Shown: positions 17,528 through 26,698 of the stretch, in pieces
Layout: each line of letters starts with the position of its first letter
How positions within the stretch are numbered: the stretch's first letter is position 1
From: Paenibacillus spongiae
GTDB taxonomy: Bacteria; Bacillota; Bacilli; Paenibacillales; Paenibacillaceae
Assembly: GCF_024734895.1 (NCBI RefSeq)
Contig: NZ_CP091430.1
Location: 5,660,501-5,724,500 of the forward strand
Direction of reading: 5' to 3'
Length of the DNA: 64,000 bases
Made by a program: the position numbers and the translations under genes
Notes under the pieces: model-generated
What the model was told of the DNA's origin: nothing
What the model saw: only the letters and a program-made list of their open reading frames with translations
Database searches by the model: none

Positions 17528-18892
17528 TTAACTATTTTCCAATTCCTTGATTAATGTTCTAGCCATTTCGTCCAATTTTCTTAAATGGGTATTGATATCG
17601 ACATGGTCATAAATCATATCTTCCATGTGTTCGATAACGGTTTTGCCGAATAGATCCTCTTCGACCTGAGTTCGATTCGGATGGAAATCCATCTTAAACA
17701 AAGCCTCGTAGTTCACGCCTTCGAACTTCGGATCAGGCTTGATTTGCTGCCGTACCTCAGGCGACTGCAGAACCAAGGATGAAATATCTTTCCCTTGATA
17801 TCTTTGAATCGTATATTCATCGGACAGCAAATAATCAATGACCTGGAATGCCTCGTCTTTATGTTCGCTGAACGAAGTCACCCCCAGAAAATAAGCCAGC
17901 CCGCCCGGAACTTTCCCTGGATTCTCATCCCAAGTCGGATAATTGACCATATCCCAATTCATCTTGGCGTCACTGAGCTGTCCGCCATTAAACCAGAGCG
18001 GCAGCATCGCAACATTGCGTTCGTCGACAAAGCGGGAATAAATATATTCACGGTATTTCTCGCGAGGAGGCAAATTGCCTGGAATTTCATACACTTGTTT
18101 CACGACTTCAAAGAACGATTTCCAGCGGTCATCCGTTAGAAACGTCGGCTCTTTCGTATCCGGATCGATCACGGGAATATGCTGCGACATCGTATTGAAA
18201 CTGTCCCATCCCCACTGCAGTCCGTAATATTTGACCCCGCCAATTTCTCCCGTAACTTTTTTGGCCAGATCGACGATATCATTGTACGTTATGCCGTCTT
18301 GCGGATAAGGCACGCCGAATTTATCGAAAATGTCTTTATTGTAATGCAGTGCATAACGGTCAACGATAAAAGGCAAAAAGTCTATTCCCCCGCCCGACTC
18401 GACTTTGACTCGATCGATCAGTCCGGGATTGAAGCGGTCGATGTCGTAATTGCGCGTTTCGATTAAATCGCTCATGTCATACAAAACTTCCTGTTTTTCG
18501 AGTGCTGTTTTATGTCCCATATGCGCAAAGTACAAATCAGGCAGTTTTTTGGCGGCAAAAAGCTCCTCCAAATCCTTCTCCGTTGGCATGATGTTGTATC
18601 GTTCCAGTTTGATGTTCGGAAATTTGCTTTCCACCGGTTTTTTCCAATCTTTCTCCCATGATTCATCGTCCGCCCAGTTGATCATCGTCAAGGTGACCTG
18701 TTTTTGCGCTTCTTGCGGTTTTTGCTGATCTTCCGACTCTTGCGGCTGATCTTCATCGGCAGTATTAACCGTCGGCTCGGCCTGGTTGTTGTCGGCCGCT
18801 TTATCCTCGGATTGGCTGCAGCCTGCGAGAAGCGATACGAGAACGGTAAAAATAAGAATAATTAGATAACCTTTTCTTTTTACAGTTGTCAT
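17528..18892 (-). CDS. Lipoprotein sugar-binding protein, MalE-like
   Basis: 454 residues. Signal sequence with lipobox SLLAGC (Cys25), then a long acidic linker rich in Gln and Glu (to about residue 60), then a SBP_bac_1 body with LHYNKDIFDKFGVPYPQDG. It is co-directional with the GH110 gene upstream (180-base gap) and a second binding protein 39 bases downstream. Its 5' end (VLVSLLAGC and following bases) is nearly duplicated in the remnant at 20849-20986, so another copy once stood upstream of GH110. The role is capture of an oligosaccharide at the cell surface. Confidence 0.9.
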   Translation of the reverse strand: MTTVKRKGYLIILIFTVLVSLLAGCSQSEDKAADNNQAEPTVNTADEDQPQESEDQQKPQEAQKQVTLTMINWADDESWEKDWKKPVESKFPNIKLERYNIMPTEKDLEELFAAKKLPDLYFAHMGHKTALEKQEVLYDMSDLIETRNYDIDRFNPGLIDRVKVESGGGIDFLPFIVDRYALHYNKDIFDKFGVPYPQDGITYNDIVDLAKKVTGEIGGVKYYGLQWGWDSFNTMSQHIPVIDPDTKEPTFLTDDRWKSFFEVVKQVYEIPGNLPPREKYREYIYSRFVDERNVAMLPLWFNGGQLSDAKMNWDMVNYPTWDENPGKVPGGLAYFLGVTSFSEHKDEAFQVIDYLLSDEYTIQRYQGKDISSLVLQSPEVRQQIKPDPKFEGVNYEALFKMDFHPNRTQVEEDLFGKTVIEHMEDMIYDHVDINTHLRKLDEMARTLIKELENS

Positions 18893-19072
18893 CTAACGAT
18901 ACTCCTTTGTACATGGATTGAAGAGAACCTGCTGGGATCATGACCTTCCAACGGCAAAAAAGGCAGCGTTTACAAAACAACCGTACACGATCGGCATACC
19001 GGCACCGGGCAATCACCCCCTTAACCGCAAAATACTCTGATGACAATGTAGAAAAGGCCGGAAGTTGTCCCG

Positions 19073-20842
19073 TCAGACCACAATAAGTTCTACTGACGGA
19101 CTTTCTATTAATGAAACTTCTTCCCGCGGCATACCGCGCAGTTCGACGCATGGCATGCTGTCATTGCCTTCGAAGCGGTTTCCGCCGATTTCCGCATCGC
19201 TGCAAGCGTGAAGGCGGATGAACGATTGGGCATGATCTTGATCGCCGACTACGATGCGGTTTCGGCTAAACCGTACATGGCGGGTGCTCTTAGCATCCAT
19301 TACACGATTGCCGATTGTCTCGAACGTGTTGTCTTCAATGACAATATGCTCATGCACGGGCGTTTCATGGGACGTGTCCGTGTTCTCCGGATGAATCCAG
19401 ATCACGGGATCGGCGGCGCTTCCGCATTGGAGAAACGTATTGCCGCGAATCGTCACATCTTGCGCCCTGCCGGATTCGAACCAGCTTCCCGCATCGTTTG
19501 CGATAAGAATACCGCTCATTCGCATACGCTCGAATACGTTGTTTTCAATGGTCACCTTTCTCCGCGTCGTTACTAGAATGCCGCGTGTCGGAATGCGCGC
19601 AAAACGATTGCCGCGAATCTCTACCTCCGGCGTCCATGTAACGTTCTCAATGACATCGTTAGTCTCGATATGCTCCGGCGCAGGCCGCTCCAGGGTCAGC
19701 AGCATTTCCCGCGGATTCAATAACCGGGCCTCCTTGACGGTATTGCTGTCATATGCAAGCAATGAGTTTTCACGCACGAATTCAATCTCGTCACCGGGGA
19801 AAAACGCCTCGAAGCCGAACGTTTGGCCATGCATGAACCGGACAACCAACTGAGCCGGCGCAGGCTTACCGATAATTCGCAAATGCGTGCCGTGAACATT
19901 GATCGGATCGTCATGGGCTCCCTCGAACAAGCTGTCTTGAATTGTGATTCGCCCACGGCAGCCGGAGAGATGAAGGAAGTCCGCGAATGCCGCTGCCGTA
20001 CGTCCAGAGTCGGGACGAGGCGCCAATGTCATCCGGTCGAAAACGAGATTTTCGCTGAATTGACCGACGATACCAAGCCCATGCATATAATGCATGCCAA
20101 CTTGCTTGAAGATCACATTGCTGCTTCGGGCAACGAATGCGCCGACCTGATCCCGAATGCCGTCCCGCATTTGGAACGTCTGCCCGACGGAGGCGTCGGA
20201 CCTCCGGTCAAAGTGTAAGCGAAGCCGGTTCGGCGCAAGCTCCTCGACCTTCATGGCGATCGAAACCGGATTCGGTACGCGCCACGTCGAATTATTCGTC
20301 GGATCGTACAGCTGCGCCAGGCCGTTTGTGAACCGCCACCCCAATCCGATCCAAAACAGGCGATCCCGCTCCAATTCGTATCGGCTGTCAGGGTGAACGC
20401 GAACGTCCATCGTTCGCTCTTCGACAACCTCAACCGTCATTTCCGCCATCGTCGGATGCGCATAGTCGGTGTTCAAGTTGCGGATTTCGATGTCGCTGCA
20501 GCTGATCACGGCGAGCAACGTCATTTTTCCGTGAAACATCAATAACGACCCGTTGCCTTCAATCGTTACGTGGTTCAGTCCTTGCAGAAGCAGACCGAAG
20601 GTTTTCGTATTGTCCGGGTTTTCTTCTTCCGTTGTCGTATTCGATATGCAGCACAGAGCCTGATCGGCATGATCCGGGTACAAATCGTATCGTCCATAAG
20701 GAAATTCGATAACAACGGGCTCATTCACTGCGGCAGCCGCTTTAATGGCTAATCGAATGGACGATACGGTATCCTCCCCGGAATCGGGCTTTGCGCCGTA
20801 ATCGGTTACTCGAATGACTTTTGCCTCTTTCAGTTGTTGCAT
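19073..20842 (-). CDS. GH110 alpha-1,3-galactosidase-like protein
   Basis: 589 residues forming a right-handed parallel beta-helix. Opening VTDYGAKPDSGEDTV, then HPTMAEMTVEVVEE, then late repeats TRGILVTTRRKVTIENNVF and SWFESGRAQDVTIRGN are hallmarks of family GH110, which inverts and releases terminal alpha-1,3-linked galactose (blood-group-B and linear alpha-Gal structures). Candidate catalytic residues are all present: D288 in AAFADFLH and the pair D311-D312 in HDDPINVHG. Their spacing matches the acid and base trio I recall for characterised GH110 enzymes. No signal peptide is seen, unlike many secreted GH110 enzymes, so it probably acts on imported sugar. Start ATG 20842 with AAGGAA upstream is preferred over TTG 20848. 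The gene abuts a binding-protein remnant. Confidence 0.88.
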   Translation of the reverse strand: MQQLKEAKVIRVTDYGAKPDSGEDTVSSIRLAIKAAAAVNEPVVIEFPYGRYDLYPDHADQALCCISNTTTEEENPDNTKTFGLLLQGLNHVTIEGNGSLLMFHGKMTLLAVISCSDIEIRNLNTDYAHPTMAEMTVEVVEERTMDVRVHPDSRYELERDRLFWIGLGWRFTNGLAQLYDPTNNSTWRVPNPVSIAMKVEELAPNRLRLHFDRRSDASVGQTFQMRDGIRDQVGAFVARSSNVIFKQVGMHYMHGLGIVGQFSENLVFDRMTLAPRPDSGRTAAAFADFLHLSGCRGRITIQDSLFEGAHDDPINVHGTHLRIIGKPAPAQLVVRFMHGQTFGFEAFFPGDEIEFVRENSLLAYDSNTVKEARLLNPREMLLTLERPAPEHIETNDVIENVTWTPEVEIRGNRFARIPTRGILVTTRRKVTIENNVFERMRMSGILIANDAGSWFESGRAQDVTIRGNTFLQCGSAADPVIWIHPENTDTSHETPVHEHIVIEDNTFETIGNRVMDAKSTRHVRFSRNRIVVGDQDHAQSFIRLHACSDAEIGGNRFEGNDSMPCVELRGMPREEVSLIESPSVELIVV

Positions 20843-20848
20843 CGACAA

Positions 20849-20986
20849 TCAGTTCCTTTTTTGCGTCAGCTCTTCCTCCGTTATATTGGCGGACGGCACT
20901 GACGTGTTTTTGTCATCAGCTTGATTCTCGGATTTCGTCTGCAGCCTGCGAGCAGCGATACGAGAACCTGTGCTTCCATGATCCAT
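20849..20986 (-). pseudogene. 5' remnant of a lipoprotein binding-protein gene
   Basis: The bases coding VLVSLLAGC in the gene at 17528-18892 recur here almost unchanged (around 20940-20968), followed by a one-base frameshift and then a linker-like run (KSENQADDKNTSVPS) resembling that gene's acidic linker. A ribosome site (GGAGAGGAG) and ATG at 20986 open a frame of 45 codons in the shifted phase, ending at TGA 20851-20849 just before the GH110 gene. It may still be translated as a nonsense leader that couples to GH110, but nothing of the ligand-binding body remains. Confidence 0.65.
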
Positions 20987-21000
20987 GTCTCCTCTCCATG

Positions 21001-22329
21001 CTACTGCTGGCCTTTTGCCTCCTTAATTTTGATCTGCGCTTCTTCTGTCTTCACGCGCAGGAACTCTGGTATATTCATTTCCGATGTAATGAAAGTGCCT
21101 TGATCCAAATTCACGTGGGCATCCCAGGTGCTAATGACTTCCGGTGGTTTGGCAGGCGTATACATAAAAATCGCTTTCACATTTTTGCCTTGAAAATTCG
21201 GAAGATCCGCGCCGAATTGGGCTTGAATGTCCTGATCCGTGAGCGGCGTTACTTCCTCGGCGCCCCGAGTCAACATCGTCTGGATTTCAGGGGAGTAATA
21301 TGCGGCTAGCACCTGGAATGCCTCATCCTTATGCTCGCTGTACTTATTGATCATATTATGCGAATAGCTGCGGCTTACCATTGTCGTTCCAGGATTATCG
21401 GCCCATACGGGAGCGGCTGCAAAATCTATCCGAGCGGCTAAATCCGCCGGCACTGCCCAACGCATATACTGCGCGGAGGTGAGCAGCATCCCGACTTTTC
21501 CTTCAAGAAACGGGCCGAAAGGATCCGCGTCCTCTGCCATCCCCGGAATACTGTATATTTTCTTTAATAGCTCGAAATATTTGATCACACGCGGATCTTT
21601 CGCAAATAACACATCCCCGGTTGCTGGATCGGTCAGGTTTACGCCAAATTGCTGCAGTCCAAAACCAATTTCCGAACGCATTTCCAATCCGCGATATTTC
21701 ACGCCTTCCCGCTCTGCCGTCATCTGTTTCGCAGCATCGATCATATCGTCCCAAGTCATACTATCAGTCGGGTACGATACCCCAAATTTATCAAACACCG
21801 TCTTGTTGTAGTACATAACGACAACATCGTTCGAATTGGGCAGACTCATCAGTCTATTTTCTTTGTCGGATGCCCGCTCGGATGCAACTAATGAAGAATT
21901 CAATGCTCCTAGATCGAATTGATGTTTTTTAATCAAATCATCCAGAGGTTCGCTTGACTCTTTTTCATATTGTGAGAACCCCCACCCTGTCACAACGATA
22001 TCGGGAACAATGTTTTGAGCATGCAGTTCTTCAAGCTTTCCTTCAATTATTTCCAGCTTGATGTTCGGTAACATCTTCTCAATCGGCCGGTATCTTTTTT
22101 CGGATAACTCCGCCCCAAATGGCGATAACAATTTGATTGTCACTTGCTCTGCCGGTACCGGCTTCGCTGCATCGCCATCCGCGTCTTGTGTGCTAACGTT
22201 CTCGCTTGTGTCCTGCTTTAAGCCTTTCTGGTTGCCGGAATTGGAATTAGAACCATTATTAGAAGAACATCCTGCAATAATCAATACCGTCAAAACGAAC
22301 GTTAACGCAACCACCGTCGTTCTTTTCAT
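21001..22329 (-). CDS. Lipoprotein sugar-binding protein, MalE-like
   Basis: 442 residues. Lipobox LIIAGC (Cys21) follows a short KR n-region and hydrophobic core. An Asn/Ser-rich linker leads to a SBP_bac_1 body (MYYNKTVFDKFGVSYPTDS). Start ATG 22329 is preceded by GAGGAGGG; the longer frame from 22365 has no site of its own. It lies 240 bases downstream of a permease pair (22570-24423), with only a permease remnant between, so it is the natural partner of that pair. The C-terminal part TPAKPPEVISTWDAHV resembles the end of the binding protein at 35769. Confidence 0.9.
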   Translation of the reverse strand: MKRTTVVALTFVLTVLIIAGCSSNNGSNSNSGNQKGLKQDTSENVSTQDADGDAAKPVPAEQVTIKLLSPFGAELSEKRYRPIEKMLPNIKLEIIEGKLEELHAQNIVPDIVVTGWGFSQYEKESSEPLDDLIKKHQFDLGALNSSLVASERASDKENRLMSLPNSNDVVVMYYNKTVFDKFGVSYPTDSMTWDDMIDAAKQMTAEREGVKYRGLEMRSEIGFGLQQFGVNLTDPATGDVLFAKDPRVIKYFELLKKIYSIPGMAEDADPFGPFLEGKVGMLLTSAQYMRWAVPADLAARIDFAAAPVWADNPGTTMVSRSYSHNMINKYSEHKDEAFQVLAAYYSPEIQTMLTRGAEEVTPLTDQDIQAQFGADLPNFQGKNVKAIFMYTPAKPPEVISTWDAHVNLDQGTFITSEMNIPEFLRVKTEEAQIKIKEAKGQQ

Positions 22330-22438
22330 CGATCGATTACCCTCCTCATGAATTCTTTCGTCCAAACCATCTTTCCAGACTTATTCCTCCCTCTTACTGG
22401 TACCACATCACCTCCTATATCGGGTGAAATAACGCTCC

Positions 22439-22530
22439 GCTGCCAAAAAAAATGAGCAGGGGTGGCATGGCTCCATCGATTCTTGCCGAATCGTAAGCTG
22501 ACGTGGAGATTGTCTGTAGCCCGGCGGGGC
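22439..22530 (-). pseudogene. Remnant of a sugar permease gene (EAA-loop region)
   Basis: The minus strand reads AGLQTISTSAYDSARIDGAM, which matches AGLQTISSSAYESARIDGAT in the permease at 23551-24423. This is the ATPase-contacting loop of MalF-type permeases. After the loop the reading becomes PLLIFFGS and is lost. Nothing else of the gene remains. So a third permease gene of this family once lay between the intact pair and the binding protein at 21001. Confidence 0.75.
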
Positions 22531-22569
22531 CTCGAGGAAGCCCCGGTTAAGTGGCAGCTACGACTTTTC

Positions 22570-23535
22570 CTATTCAACCAGACCGGTACGCTCAACACTC
22601 TCGACAAAATAGCGCTGCGCGAACAAGTAGATCAGCAGGGGAGGCAAAATAACAAGGAAGCTTGCGCCCATCTTGATCGGTTCGGCCAAAAATTCCGGAA
22701 ACCCGCCTTCTTGAATAAACGCCGTCAAGTTGCGATCGATATAGGAGATTTTCAGCGCCAACGGCATATTCTCGCTTGCTCCAAGGAACATTCGCGGATA
22801 ATACGTATCATTCCACGTCCATACGAATGAAAACAAGAACACGACAAGGATAGCCGGCTTGGCCAAAGGAAACATGACACGGGCATAAAACTTCAATGCA
22901 TTGGCGCCGTCAATACGCGCCGCTTCTTCCAATGCCTTCGGCTGCGTCAAGAAAAACTGGCGGAAAATGATGACAAATAACGCACCCTTCACCCCGAAAC
23001 CGAACACGGAAGGCAAGATCAGCGTCAGCAGATGCCCGTTCAATCCAAGCTCCGTATACGCCATAATCGTCGGCAAAATGATGACTTGCGGTGGAATGAT
23101 GAATGCCGATATGACAAGGAGAAAAACCGTTTTTTTGAACGGAACGTCAAGTCTTGCGAGCGCATAACCCGCAAGTCCGCACGCGATGCAATGCAGCACG
23201 GCCGCCGTTACCGCGATAAACAAACTGACGGCAAGCGACCTCGGATAATCAAGCAGCTTCCATGCTTCGGCGACGTGGCCCAAATAGATGGAAGATGGAA
23301 TCCACGTCACGGTCGGATCGATCAAATCTTTGATGCTCATAACCATCTTCACGAGCATTTTAATAATCGGATTCATATAAATGTAAGAAGTTATGATTAA
23401 TACGGAATACAATGCCAATTTAAAAATAAGACCTTGATTGATTTCTCTGCCTAGCACCATATACCGAATTTTGCTCAAGCTGCGTTTCGTCGTCCATTTT
23501 TGTTTGGCGCGCGCTGCTAAATTTACCTTCATCAT
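22570..23535 (-). CDS. Sugar ABC transporter permease, MalG type
   Basis: Membrane permease of 321 residues with a longer cytoplasmic N terminus (about 35 residues) before the first helix, six helices, and the EAA loop EEAARIDGANALKFYARV. Paired with the MalF-type gene 15 bases upstream. ATG codons at 23535 and 23532 both lie behind GGAGGGAGGAAG; I use the first. It ends RYFVESVERTGLVE, a MalG-like tail. It follows the DUF5696 gene in a compact operon and probably forms one importer with its partner and a nearby MalE-like lipoprotein. The ATPase at 33710-34828 is the obvious energiser. Confidence 0.9.
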   Translation of the reverse strand: MMKVNLAARAKQKWTTKRSLSKIRYMVLGREINQGLIFKLALYSVLIITSYIYMNPIIKMLVKMVMSIKDLIDPTVTWIPSSIYLGHVAEAWKLLDYPRSLAVSLFIAVTAAVLHCIACGLAGYALARLDVPFKKTVFLLVISAFIIPPQVIILPTIMAYTELGLNGHLLTLILPSVFGFGVKGALFVIIFRQFFLTQPKALEEAARIDGANALKFYARVMFPLAKPAILVVFLFSFVWTWNDTYYPRMFLGASENMPLALKISYIDRNLTAFIQEGGFPEFLAEPIKMGASFLVILPPLLIYLFAQRYFVESVERTGLVE

Positions 23536-23550
23536 CCGCTTCCTCCCTCC

Positions 23551-24423
23551 TTATCCTCGATTTGCTTTGGCATGTTTCCGATTTATTCTGCCATAGAGCA
23601 AAATGACGAATCCAAGGAATGCAATAATAATCAAGAAGTAAATCCATGCCATCGCGCTGTTATAGCCGTAATTGCCCGTAGTGATGAGCGAAATAACAGG
23701 GTTGGACGGGAACGTAAACATATCCACTACCGTATAAATCAGGTTCAGCAAAATAAACGGCGACATCGCCGGAAGCGTTATTTTCCAGAACACTTCCCAC
23801 GGCGTTGCACCATCAATGCGGGCAGATTCGTAGGCAGAGCTCGAAATCGTCTGAAGTCCGGCAATAAACAATAAAATTTGCACGCCGGAATACCATAAGA
23901 CCAGAACAAAATGATTCATGACTTGCTTCACCGGTTTTGCCCATGAATTATCCCCAAGGAACATATCGATATAACCGCCGACATTAAACCGTTCGAGGAA
24001 ACCGAGGTTGCCTTCGCCTTGATTCATGAACGACATTAAGACGGCGCCCGTAGAGAATATAACCGGCAAGAAAAAAATCGCACGGAATATAAATCGTCCC
24101 GGCAGCTTCTGATTCAGCATGATCGCGATCATTAAGGCGAAAATAACGATAACCGGCACCATGAGAACGACTTCTTGGAAATAAGGAATCAATTGATCGT
24201 ATAAAGCCGAGCTGTTGAATAAAATTTCCTGATAATATTTCAACCCGACAAAATCGTAAACGATTCTTTTCGGCAAAATCTTAACTTGATGAAAGCTCAT
24301 ATAAAGCGAGAAGAGAAGCGGAAATCCTAAGAAAGCGATAAATCCGATCAACCACGGCGCCATAAACAGCGTTCCTTCCAGCTTGCGGGACGTCTTGGCG
24401 GAAAGGATTCGTTTTCCTGCCAT
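23551..24423 (-). CDS. Sugar ABC transporter permease, MalF/UgpA type
   Basis: 290 residues with six helices (first at about 24-44, APWLIGFIAFLGFPLLFSLY). The EAA loop is YESARIDGATPWEVFWKI. Start ATG 24423 has GGGAGGTG upstream and lies one base after the stop of the DUF5696 gene, so it is translationally linked. The longer frame to 24471 runs into that gene and is rejected. Partner of the permease at 22570-23535. A decayed paralogue of its EAA-loop region lies at 22439-22530. Confidence 0.9.
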   Translation of the reverse strand: MAGKRILSAKTSRKLEGTLFMAPWLIGFIAFLGFPLLFSLYMSFHQVKILPKRIVYDFVGLKYYQEILFNSSALYDQLIPYFQEVVLMVPVIVIFALMIAIMLNQKLPGRFIFRAIFFLPVIFSTGAVLMSFMNQGEGNLGFLERFNVGGYIDMFLGDNSWAKPVKQVMNHFVLVLWYSGVQILLFIAGLQTISSSAYESARIDGATPWEVFWKITLPAMSPFILLNLIYTVVDMFTFPSNPVISLITTGNYGYNSAMAWIYFLIIIAFLGFVILLYGRINRKHAKANRG

Positions 24424-24424
24424 G

Positions 24425-26698
24425 TTACGCACCTCCCTGGTTGACGATGTAATCTTTCGCCTCGACAACATGGCTGCCGGCCGTAACCTTCTTATTGTTA
24501 TAATTCACAATAATTTGTTTGCCGTTGCTGTATGTCGTTTCATAAACCCCGCTCATCAATTCACGATGCCCCGTAATGAACTTGTCCTGCACATCGCCGA
24601 GCGCTTCTTCGTATTTCTTATATTGCGATTCCATCTCTTGAATCCAGTCTCTATAATTTGTGCTGTAAAATTGTTGTAAATTTAATGATTTTAGCAATTC
24701 CTCGGACTGAGCATAGGTTACGACGAAAGACGGGACAGCGCCGTATTCGATGCCTTTCAAGAAGGCCTCCCTGTAGTCATCGCTCAAGTTGGCGTAATTG
24801 AACGAATAAGTCGTCAGGCCATGAAGCGCGATTTGCGCAAAAGGGACGATGCGATCGACAAACAAATCATAAGAATAGGTGGATGGCAGGTTGTCCAAAT
24901 GGCTTATAAATTGCAAGGTATACTCGTTGCCTTTTGCAACTTGCACATCGCCGAGCGCCTCTTTCGTTTGCTCAAACATCCGGGCCTGAATTTGCTTGGA
25001 TTGCTCTCTGCTCGACACATAACTTTCGTTATAGTCGGTATTTAAGACACTTCCGATTCCTTGACCGAGGAGGTAGCCGTCGATCCCAAGCGACTTCGCT
25101 TCCTCCAAATCGTCTAGAAAAACGTTCTCCATAAATCGGGGACTGACAACCGTATCTCTCGTCTCGATAATAGAGGAGCCCAGATCGCGCAGACCGTCCC
25201 GGTTTTTTCGGAACCCATCCTTACTGCCGCTGTTAAAAGTGTAGGAAGATGCGTCAAGGTACACCGAAATGCCTTTTGAATGCGCATAATCGGCAAATTT
25301 CTTCATCCCGTCGCTGCCGCCAAGTTTTTTCGGAACCGGGAATGCGCCGCCGTATTCGCTATAGCCGTCGTTTTGCCACCCGAGATAGGAAATGTCCATA
25401 TCCTTCACGCCAACCGCGAGCAAATCCTGTACGATCTTGGCGGCCTCTTCCGTCGTGGTCAGCGGCAAATAAGAGTCCCACAAAAATCCGTCTTCCGTAT
25501 CGCCGCCAAGCAGATGAAGCTGGAGCTTCAACTTGGCATTCGTCAGCGGTTTCATCCCGTATTCCTGCATCAAATGCGCACGATAGCGTTCAGCGAGCGT
25601 AACGTAATCGATCTCACGGTTATTTTGCTCATCGATGAAATAATAACGAGTCGCCCGATCCGACTTCGTAATCTCCGGACTGTAAGTCAAGTAGCCGTTA
25701 AGCTTCTTCGTATCGGTCGGCTGGAAAAACTTAAACCGGTATTGGTACTCGGGCGTCACCCAGTTGTATTGGCTGAACGATCCTGAAGGCGCCGCAACAA
25801 TGTTTGCATACTCTTCCCCTTCGGCAACGACGCCGAGTACCGCTTGTTTATTCGATTTCATCCCGAAAACCGGCAATGAAACCGGATTGCGGTCGGACAT
25901 CGTGTTGCGGTTGCTGTATGCCCAGTCATCCCCATATATGCGTTCCGAATAGAGGTTCTGCGTACCCGTACGATGCTTTTTAAAGTCGAGCAGCGCACCC
26001 GGACCGTCCGGAATGAACAAGAAGCCGTCCTCATTGTCCGACGTCTGCGCGCCCAAAAACGGGAATAAACGAATGGACGCCAGTCTGGCCTTCGGATCCT
26101 TCTGGTCTTTCGGATACACCTTTTCATCAACCAAGCCGTCCGCCAATATTTTCGTTTCGACGAAATCTTCGCCGAGCTTTACTTCTACCGGAATAATGAA
26201 GCCGATATTCGGCATCTCGTAACGGATTTTGAAACCGCTGTCCGTTGGTTCAAACTGGGTGACCGTTCCACCTTGCGCATTAAAGTTCGATTCGATAAGC
26301 AAATCTTTGCGTGTATTGAACTCCAAATAACGGAACATAAAAGGAGAGCCAAGATGAACTTTCCACGCATCCGTATTCAGCTTATCCTGCCAATTTTCCG
26401 AGTTCGGAAAGGAACGCCATATTTCCCCTGTTTGTTTGCTTGTTACCGTAAAGTGTCCGGAAGTTGGGTCGGCTTTAAGCTCCAGCCTCATATTTTCAGC
26501 AATGGGCTGGAACCGGGTTTCGTCCGGCAAGCTTCCGCTTGGCTTGGAAGCCGAGGCTATACGAACGCTGGACTTTACCTTTGCGGTCCGATCCGTAGAG
26601 TCGGAATTTGCATAGATGAAGCTGCTGAGCATCGATGCGGATAAGATGCCGATCACAGCGATTATGGGCAGTTTTCCGGTGCGGAACAAACGCATCAC
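24425..26698 (-). CDS. DUF5696 family protein, exported or anchored, function unknown
   Basis: 757 residues. An N-terminal hydrophobic segment (about 9-31) acts as signal peptide or anchor, followed by a beta-rich region (residues about 70-330, SGHFTVTSKQTGEIWRSFPN) and a probable TIM barrel (about 390-660, VKDMDISYLGWQNDGYSEYG; LGIDGYLLGQG; GISVYLDASSYTFNS). I recognise the family as DUF5696, common in Paenibacillus next to sugar ABC transporters. No activity is established that I know of; the barrel resembles galactosidase-like hydrolases. The start overlaps the upstream gene's stop by 4 bases (ATGA), and the permease gene begins one base after its stop. Position between two permease pairs suggests it processes or presents the imported glycan outside the membrane. 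Confidence 0.8.
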   Translation of the reverse strand: MMRLFRTGKLPIIAVIGILSASMLSSFIYANSDSTDRTAKVKSSVRIASASKPSGSLPDETRFQPIAENMRLELKADPTSGHFTVTSKQTGEIWRSFPNSENWQDKLNTDAWKVHLGSPFMFRYLEFNTRKDLLIESNFNAQGGTVTQFEPTDSGFKIRYEMPNIGFIIPVEVKLGEDFVETKILADGLVDEKVYPKDQKDPKARLASIRLFPFLGAQTSDNEDGFLFIPDGPGALLDFKKHRTGTQNLYSERIYGDDWAYSNRNTMSDRNPVSLPVFGMKSNKQAVLGVVAEGEEYANIVAAPSGSFSQYNWVTPEYQYRFKFFQPTDTKKLNGYLTYSPEITKSDRATRYYFIDEQNNREIDYVTLAERYRAHLMQEYGMKPLTNAKLKLQLHLLGGDTEDGFLWDSYLPLTTTEEAAKIVQDLLAVGVKDMDISYLGWQNDGYSEYGGAFPVPKKLGGSDGMKKFADYAHSKGISVYLDASSYTFNSGSKDGFRKNRDGLRDLGSSIIETRDTVVSPRFMENVFLDDLEEAKSLGIDGYLLGQGIGSVLNTDYNESYVSSREQSKQIQARMFEQTKEALGDVQVAKGNEYTLQFISHLDNLPSTYSYDLFVDRIVPFAQIALHGLTTYSFNYANLSDDYREAFLKGIEYGAVPSFVVTYAQSEELLKSLNLQQFYSTNYRDWIQEMESQYKKYEEALGDVQDKFITGHRELMSGVYETTYSNGKQIIVNYNNKKVTAGSHVVEAKDYIVNQGGA

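Noticed and set aside
18893..19072. cre-like site TGTAAACGCTGCC ahead of the 17528 binding protein
   Set aside because: Two mismatches in the right half and no promoter elements at suitable distance.
22326..22607. Minus-strand frame of 93 codons between the permease and binding protein
   Set aside because: The protein-like part is in a different frame and is explained by a permease remnant; the frame itself has no family features.
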